Of a DNA stretch of 64,000 nucleotides, positions 41,001-50,000 are shown piece after piece. A model generated the notes under the pieces. It made no database searches, had not been told where the DNA came from, and saw only the letters and a list, made by a program, of their open reading frames with translations. This DNA comes from Megalonaias nervosa (lineage: Eukaryota; Mollusca; Bivalvia; Unionida; Unionidae): the NCBI GenBank assembly GCA_016617855.1, contig JAECUM010093684.1:37148-101147 (forward strand), given 5' to 3'. The translations under genes were made by a program, and so were the position numbers. How positions within the stretch are numbered: position 1 is the stretch's first letter; each line of letters begins with the position of its first letter.

Positions 41001-44000
41001 TAAAGGGAGTGGGTTGGGTTGGCATGTTACAGTGTTGAATACTCAATTAATAATCGTGCTAAGATTAACTATGAATAAATATCTCTTCATAGTGGTGTAC
41101 TTTGTTTACTTTTTTCCTCACAGAGTAACATTAATTTCAGGATAACTTACAGTATATTGAGGAGATCATCAAAACATTATTTCACATGGTTTCCATTCGA
41201 TTAACACATGTACAACTGCACACATTGTGTACTACGTCACTAATTTTTGTGTTGAATTGGATACATTCTAGTTTTATTGTTTGATCCAAAGTAGACTTTT
41301 TTTTATACAAAAGATCGACAATCATTTTGAAAAAACAATGTCGATCGAACGATAGGTAGATTTGATTGCGGTAGAAGTAAAACGAAAAAAAAAATAAATT
41401 CACAAGGGTTAACCATTACCAACATGAATTTAATGGGTCTGCAAATTTAAAGCAACGTAAATTAGAACACGATAATACTTGCAGTTTGTGACACATTTGA
41501 CAAATATCACTTCACATTTTGAAAAAATCTGTTAATTTTTTTGTGTTACTCTTTGATTTCTCTGCTGCCTCTGTGTACTGTTCACGGATTATTATCTCTC
41601 TGAGCTGGTATGGATAATTACATGCGGCTTCCTGATTCGATGAGCGTATCTCTCCCGACAGTGAATTTTGTTTAATTCCATGTCGGCGCTGGAATCTCCA
41701 AAGCCATCCATGGCTTGCCCTAAAATGAGATTCATTCTCCATACTTTTTGCCATTTTTTCTGCTTGGGCCTTGAGAATTGTTCCAGAGATGGGAACACCT
41801 TGTTCACATTGCTGTGTGAACCATGCGTACACAGCATCATCTAATTTGGTTTCGTTTGCAGTCCCTGCTCGTTTTCGTTTGATCCCATCATCTGAATCAA
41901 CATCATGTAAGTAATCCAGAAGTTTCTGCTCATCCTTAAGCCAACCTCTAAATGTCGACTCAGCAATTTTTAGTTTATTGGAAATGTTGGATCTCGCTTT
42001 GCCATTATGAACCATATCTATGATACACATCTTTTTCAGTCACTGAGTACACCTTTCGCTTACTTCCTTTGCTCTCCATGGTCACATTTACAAATGATTA
42101 GGATACATTACTGATATTATATACTTTAATGATGTTAAGCACATAAAAAATGTGAAACCATTTTCGATTGGTCAAATAAAATGGATTTTGAGATAGGTAA
42201 TGACCACAAGAACTTATGCTCCTATTGGCATGCCTTTGAATTTTTTTTATTGTACTTCCCTTGCTTGATTTGATACAAAAGACATATTCAAAGTGATAAA
42301 ACAACACAGGTCTCTTTTAATTGATTTTTTTAATGCAACAAACACTTCCCCAAGTTGTTGATCAAAACAAAGCCGGCATGTAATTAGGTTCTCAAAGAAG
42401 TACTAACGGGTTTCGATGTGACGGTTGATTGACTCTTTTCATGTTTTCATAGAATATGTTGCGATTATAGTGTTTACATGGAAGCGAAATTAAAGGATTA
42501 GAACGTGAATTTCACATAGCAAGACATTTAATTGGTATTTATTTCATTCTCTGTTGCCACCTGTTAGCATTTACCAGAATTTTTCGTTGATCACTGTTTC
42601 ACTAGACTGTTTATTTACAGTGTATTGACAACTGTTTGTCTCAAAAAAAACTAACATATGTGATATCTTATTAGGACTTGCAAATTTCACAATATGGATT
42701 CTATCTTTATCGGCAATAATCACCATTTTCGATGATAAAACGAGCTATGTATCAAGGTCCAATTTACCAATTCTTATCGTGATTTTTTCACGTTCAGCAC
42801 ATTTTAAAATATATTTTCTTCGGAAAAAAAATCGGGAGCCATGCCGGACATCGCATTATAAGCAGGTTCGCGAGTTATCCAGGTGCGAGTTATTGAGGGA
42901 GTGGTGTATATGGTAGTGAGAGAGTTTACATAAGGTTGCATTTTCATTCAGATTTTTATAAAATTTTTAAGTAGTTATGTATTATAAAAATGTTGGACAG
43001 TTTGGATTATGAAAAATCAACACACATTTATGAAGTAATCTTGTGTCAGATTGGCTGAGAATGTTACACCCCACCCAACCCCACCCCCAAGACTGAATTT
43101 CAACTGGAATTTGCTCAAACTTGGTAAATAAATTTGTATCATCATGGTTTAAGACAGGTTCTGTTATAAGTGAGATCTACAGATACTAATGATGTGATAT
43201 TGGTTCTTGTTGGCTGAGCTGGTTTTCACATAAAATATTGCATCTGATGGCCTGAGCTGGTTACCACATAATGGCTTATATCATGTCTCCCAAATGATTT
43301 TGATGAAAGTAAACAGGTTCATGTCATCAGGATTCTTGGATGAATTTAATTATGAGTAAAATCTGAGTTTAATTATGAGTAAAATCTGGGCACATTAAAT
43401 TATGACTTTATGTTTGTGAATAATTTTAGTGCAGTGAGATGGGTAAAATAGATGAAGTATAAGGTAGTGAGATAGTTTTATATAGGTTCCAGTTCTTAAA
43501 CCACAACATAAGCTTGCTTTTTTTAAAATGGTCTTTAATTATATAAGTCAGGTGAGCAGTATTAGGCCCTTCTTGTCCCCTGGGTTAATGCTCGACTGTG
43601 CTCTTGTACCGTTGATTTTAGACTGACTGAATCTAATCAATTTAGACTGAATCTAGTTAATTTAAACTGAATCTATTCAATTTAGACTGAATCTAGTCAA
43701 TTTAGACTGAATCTGGTCAATTTAGACTGAATCTATTCAATTTAGACTGAATCTATTCAATTTAGACTGAATCTAGTCAGTTTAGACTGAATTTAGTCAA
43801 TTTAGACTGAATCTGGTCAATTTAGACTGAATGTAGTCAATTTAGACTGAATCTAGTCAATTTAGACTGAATCTAGTGTATCCTGAGCCTACTGAATTGA
43901 ATGTGTTCATTGCCAAAGAAGGATATGACTGTCAATTTCATTGGCAAACAGAAATATGTTGCTGAATTTGAATAGCTTATTCACCAATAGAGAGCATATG

Positions 44001-47000
44001 GTCTATGATCATTGGTAGAAATTTGAAGAAGAGAAGATTAAACTTTTAGGAAAAACACTGATGCATTTATTTACAGAGTAATATAAAGAATGGAAGAAAT
44101 GCAGACTTGGATATCCAAAATAAATTCAGGAGGGGAATGGTTACTCAGGCCTGAGAAATTAGAATCCCAGTATGGATGGCTTACAGTGGAGGGCTGATAA
44201 TTATCTCAGATGTCCTTAAAAGTGGACAGGAATTTTGGACAGCATGAAAATCTTAGAAAATCAGGCTTTATTGTTGGTCCATTTTTGAGAAAAAAGTAAT
44301 TCCTGTTGACTGACGGGTTTTTTTTGCTTTTGTAGGCAAGATATTTGACTTGGTTTGCATTATTGTTACTTGGTACTTAAAGTTGTTGACTAGGTGTATT
44401 TTGTGATTTGTAGCATCCACAGAATCCATGAACATGAATGTGAATGTGCATTATCATAATGGATTTATTGATACCAGCTTTGGGTTAGACCTTGGGGACT
44501 AGGGATGGTTTCATGTACGTGTCAGCCATTTAAAATTTTGACATCCATTCATATTGTATTTGAGGGGAAATGCTGTCACAAATCACACTTTATTTTAGCT
44601 TCAGTTTCCTTTTCTTTTAACCCCTTTCATGTGTAGATTTTGACCAATGTATATTATTGGTTGATATGGAGTTCTTTCAGGTAATGTTTATGAAACTGCT
44701 GACTTTGAAAATTACTTTTGACTACAGCACTTTTGTAGAAGTCAAAATGCTGATTTATAATATAAGTGAATTTTTAGTTTTATTCACAGATACATGATGA
44801 ACTCGTTGCAGGTGGTGATCAGGGCCTGTTGAACATGTACTTCAAGGATTGGTCAACCAAAGACATTGCTAAACATCTTCCATTTGTCTTTAATGTAGTG
44901 TCACAAGCGTTCTATAGTTATCTTCCAGCATTCAAGCAGTAAGTTCAATTTCATGCATGAAATACATTGAAATGTCTTCTTTCAGTGATCAGATTATGTT
45001 TTTAATGCTTTTTTTATTCTTTGTGCATGTACTGATGCATGGTTTGTACAACTTTAAGAAATCCTTGAATTTGAGAGGTTGCCTTGAAAATATTTGAAGG
45101 AGTTGTTTTTATCCTTGAGAAGTCTTGAAATTTGTTGAAAAACTACAGCATGTTTTCTGTAACACCTTGAATTTATCTAAAGGAATTAAAGTGAATGCAA
45201 CATCACATTTTAAATTAAAATTTAAAAAAATTATTTTCCAAAATTAATGAATAAAAATAAACAACATGGAATAAATTTGGGTGTATCAAATGACACGTAG
45301 CATGGGTAGTTTGCAAATGCAGCTGTACCCCATTGCTATCATAGTGCAGTAACTAGCAGCATGCTTATTCTTGTAATTTTGTACCTATTTTTGCAGTGAT
45401 GAACAAATTAACATATCTAGAAAGTTCAATTTCCATAGACAAATACTCCTTGAACACTTATGTAGTCTTTGGAAGTCCTTGAAAAACAATTCTCATGGGT
45501 TGTATGAACCATGTGATTGTACTGTCCTTAACTTAAGTGCTTGTGTTAAAATTTTGTATTGAGGATGGCTGCTTATTTAAAATTTATGCAGCTTGAAATG
45601 ATGTGATTGTTTTTAATTTTGATATCATGGATACAACAGCTGTTGCTTCCTGCATGAACATGGGGAGATACTGGACATAAAACGATAAAGTTGCAACTGT
45701 TTTTTTCTTAAATAATAGGAAAAGAGAATTGCTTGATATTTATAATAATCAAAAATCTGTCCTGTGAAAGAGAATGATGAAGTCGGTAAAAGTATCGGAG
45801 ATCTTGGATGATCACTAGCAATTTACAACCAGTCATAAATTTTCCACACAGGTTTTCTAAAGTAATGTCAGTAATATAGAATTTTTTAATTGCTTTCCTT
45901 GGACAACATCCCAGTGATGTCTAAGCCTTTTCCATTAGCAGTGATGGCAACTCTACATTGTGCCCATAGCATGATAATAGAGGATTTATTTCCTGTCAGT
46001 TCTATTCAGGTTTGCATTGAGATTAGGAAGGGTTAATAATCACTGAATATTATATTTGTTTTTACTGCAAATAAACCTCATCTCATTTTTTTAATGAGGT
46101 TTTGAGTAATATTGCTACTTTATAGTTCCCCTTACACCAGGCATGTCTAACCCACTGGGGGCAGGTGGCCCAGTCCTTCACATTGTGCGGAATGAGGCCA
46201 TGCAAGCAGTCCTTTAAAAAAAATAAGCATTTTAATTAATATGCATAATTAGTGATAAGGAACTGTTCATGTTGCCCATGGTCTTAAGCATTTTATGTTT
46301 TATCTGTTTTGGTCTAGAGCCAGAAAAAGGTAGAATGCCCCTGCCTTATACAGATTGGGTAACTCTGTAAAAGAGCAAAAAGTAGTTGGGAGTTGGAGAC
46401 ACTCTATCAGTCTCCATAAAATGAAAAGTTTAAATTAAATGTCTGAACAAAATTATACCAAATTTTGATGATTTGTTCTGGCTTCAGGTTTTCAATCTGT
46501 AAATATTGGCATTTTACCACTGTTCTACAAAACGTTGAAAAATTTTAATAATTATTTAATAGAATTTTGCCACTTTTGAATGTCCTTGCATGAACACCTT
46601 TCAGATTTGTACAGAAGGATTCTGTTCTTCATGAAATAAAGCAGCAGCTAAAAAGAGTAAATAAACATTTACACCACTTTATCTATAAAAAATCCCACTG
46701 AGCAGATATGACCACCTTGGACACAAAGAGCATAAAATAGTGGCCTTTCAGTATTGGACAAATAGTGCTAATGCTTCATCACATAAGGATGAAAATGAAA
46801 ATCTTTAGAAATCATGAAACTTGTTTTCATAACATATGTAATCAACAGTATTGGTGAAATTTCAACAGAAAGCTTCCTGCTGACTTGGATTTCTTTGCAA
46901 AATTGCTTTTGCATTTTGGATATTAGGCAGATATCGGTCATGTGAGCAATCTCAGGCCCATGTGGGTCTCATGTTTAACTTTTAATATTTCCAAAGAGGT

Positions 47001-50000
47001 TATTACCTCACAAATGAAAACAAATCCGCTTCAAAAAAAAGTGTCTTAATGTTCAGAAATAGTTGTCTCAGCAGATCATATGTTATAAGTAAATGGAATG
47101 CATGAAATCAAGGAAACCTTCAGTATGTGAAAAATAAAGGGATGGCAAAATTATATTTATGAAAGTGCCACCTTTGAAACTTGTCATACTTAAAATGTGA
47201 TCTTGAGATTTTGATCTATCCTTTTGTGTAGCAACGGGTTTTGCGTTTCAGTGTGGAAGATGCGATTACTGAGATAAGTTATTGAAATTTGATTAGCTTG
47301 ACCATTATTGGAGCGAAATTATGGCACCTATAATTTGACCATTATTGGAGTGAAAGTATGGTACCAATAATTTGACCATTATTGGAGTGAAATTATGGTA
47401 TCTGTAATTTGACCATTATTGGAGTGAAATTATAGTACCTATAATTTGACCAGTATTGAAGTTAAATTATGCTACCTATAATTTAGAAATGCTGCCAGGC
47501 CGTAGGATCAAGTGATTCTCGCAACAAAGGGTGCTTGTGATGTAACTTCTCTAAACCATTGGGGGAAGTTAACGAAAATTCGTTTTGGTTCCCAGAATTT
47601 TATACCCAGTGCAAGATATATTTTTTTAACACACAAATTGTAAAGAAAGGTTTGAAAAGTAAGTCTTGGTTGTCCATTTTGACAATGATCTCAGTCATTG
47701 TATACTGGGGTATATTTAGAGTTTAGTACATTCAAGCATCTGTATGATGGAGGTCAGCAGTGGTTTTGCAGAAACTATCCAAGGGTTCAGAGAAGGGGCG
47801 TAACAATCCAGTCAAATGATCAGCCATAAAAGAACTTTATAGAGCATAACAAGCAAGTTTTATGAATGTCAAAACAGAAGATAATGGATTTCTTAATAGT
47901 AAGGTAGTCTGCTATGGTCAATGCTATAGAGCAAGTGGAAAGATCCCTTGTTTAGCTGCGAACTGAAGATGTCGCATAAACCAGTGAAACGGAAATATTC
48001 AACACCTTGTTCACAGTACATGGAAGGGGAACTGGAGGCTGAGAAAAAGAGAAAAAAAAGGAACCAAATTCTTAGGTGGTTGGGTAACTACAAGGAAAAA
48101 ACCAACAAAGGAGGGATATTATGTGTTTTCTGTCAAGAATTTAAGAAAGATAATCCATTACTAATTAAAATGGTTGCTTAGGTTAATGTGTTTTTTAAAG
48201 GCTGCAACCTTGGCTGAATACAGCCTTGCAAGAAATGTAATCCTATGACATAAATATCCCTGGGACAACAAGGCTGAGTTTTGAAAAATTACATTCAAAT
48301 ATTGTGAAGCCCTTTTCTCTAGTTCGTTTAAATTGTCCAAAATTGCAGTGGTTCTCTTGTTACAAACAGCAGATTGTGATGGGATTTAGTTAACAAAACA
48401 ATTCACTCTGCTCTTAACAGCAGAAATGGTGAATAAAACTGATGGCTATTCAGATATAAAGTGGGTCAGATCGGCCATTTCAGAGGTTTTAGAAGGAGTG
48501 GAATGATAAGAAGCAGAATGTAGTATTTACCAGCTCAGTAAACTACATTAGGTGTGCACATACTTTATATATTTGTTGTCAGAGAAGTGCTTTAAAGTCA
48601 TTAATTAAAGTCATTGTCTTAAATTAGGTTTGCATATACCTTATAATAATGTTGTCACCTATCAGCTCCCTTTCAGTTTACCCACCCACCTGCCCAATTG
48701 CCCTCTAGGGAGGTAGGTGTAGCAGACATCCACCTCTTAAGAAAATTCCTGGCAGTATCTCTGATAATTTGGCCATTCTTGTATGGTTGCCATTGTATGG
48801 TTGCTAATAATTTGACTATTACTGGAGTGAAATCATGGTTTCAATGTTTTGACAATTATTGGCGTGAAATTATTTACCTATAATTTTACCATTATTGAAG
48901 TTGAGTTATAGTCCTTATAAATTTACCATTGATGAAGTTAAATTGTGATATTGATAATTTGACTCGTGTTTTAGTGAAATTATGGTACCTATAATTTGAT
49001 GTTGATGCCTAATCTTCAAGTACTAAAAATCATCTTTTTCACTGCAGAACAGTCGTCTGATGGAAGTAAATGGAGAAATTTAGAGTGGCTAGAGCATAGG
49101 TTCTCAAACTGGTATGTGGACCACTGATGGTCTGTGAGTTCCATTCAGGTGGTCTGTGGACAGATGGGTTCCATTTTTCAATCATTGAATTAGATTATAA
49201 TTAAATGTATGTATATTTGCACTTTCTCTAAATTTCCTTTTGGATTCTAGTTCAAAATGGTGGCCCTAAATATTGAAAACGTTTCTTAAAGAGTTCTTTA
49301 TTAGGTTTTGGAATGGAAAGATGGTTAGCTGAAATACATAAATTGGGAGTGTTACCTCGCATGAAAGTTACTAGGGATTTATTGGGGCCATATTAGCCTT
49401 TCTAAAAAAAAAATCACTTTCTGCTAACTTACATCATTCATTGCATTTAAGATGCTTTAGAATTATCTCTAGGATGAGTCTGCAAGCTTTTTTTGTAACC
49501 AGAATAATTTTAAAATATTCTTGTTGGAGGAGTTTGCCCAAATAATATTATATTAGTCAAAGTATGGTTGTGTATAGCTGCTATAACATATTTTGTTCCA
49601 ACATCTCACAGAAATGCAGTGACTTCATACTGGGGTAGCCATTTTACATCCTGTGTAATGTACTGTTTGTATTAAGTGGCATTATGTTAAAAAATAAATG
49701 GGGGTATTTTGTGATAATACTGTTCAGTGATCTCAAAAGCAATTTTAGGAAGCAAGTACTAGATAGTATAAATAACTTGAATTCTTGATAAATAGGCCAC
49801 AGTGACCATGACAGGTTTCTATTTGAAAGTGACCATATGGCAAACAAGTTATCTTTGTTTTCTTCAGATGGCTATGTAGTTGTATTTATATTTCCTTTAC
49901 AGATTTAGACAGAATGTGAAAATAGTCCATTTCATTGGTGCCACAAAGCCATGGCACCACACATACAACACTACAATAGGTAAAGTGACAGCCCTGCCAG

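Larger units (their letters stand above)
40180..43576 (+). repeat. Helitron-like degenerate array with hairpin end, copy 2 (split by Tigger)
   Basis: Diverged units containing ATTTATGAGATGATATGGCA-like and ATTTGATCAAATTTGGTAAA words flank the Tigger element. The array ends at 43547-43575 with GTCAGGTGAGCAGTATTAGG then CCCTTCTTG, the shared terminus. Confidence 0.6.

Noticed and set aside
43614..43878. Regular 20-bp repeats as a CRISPR array
   Set aside because: No spacers: units are directly adjacent, and the genome is animal.
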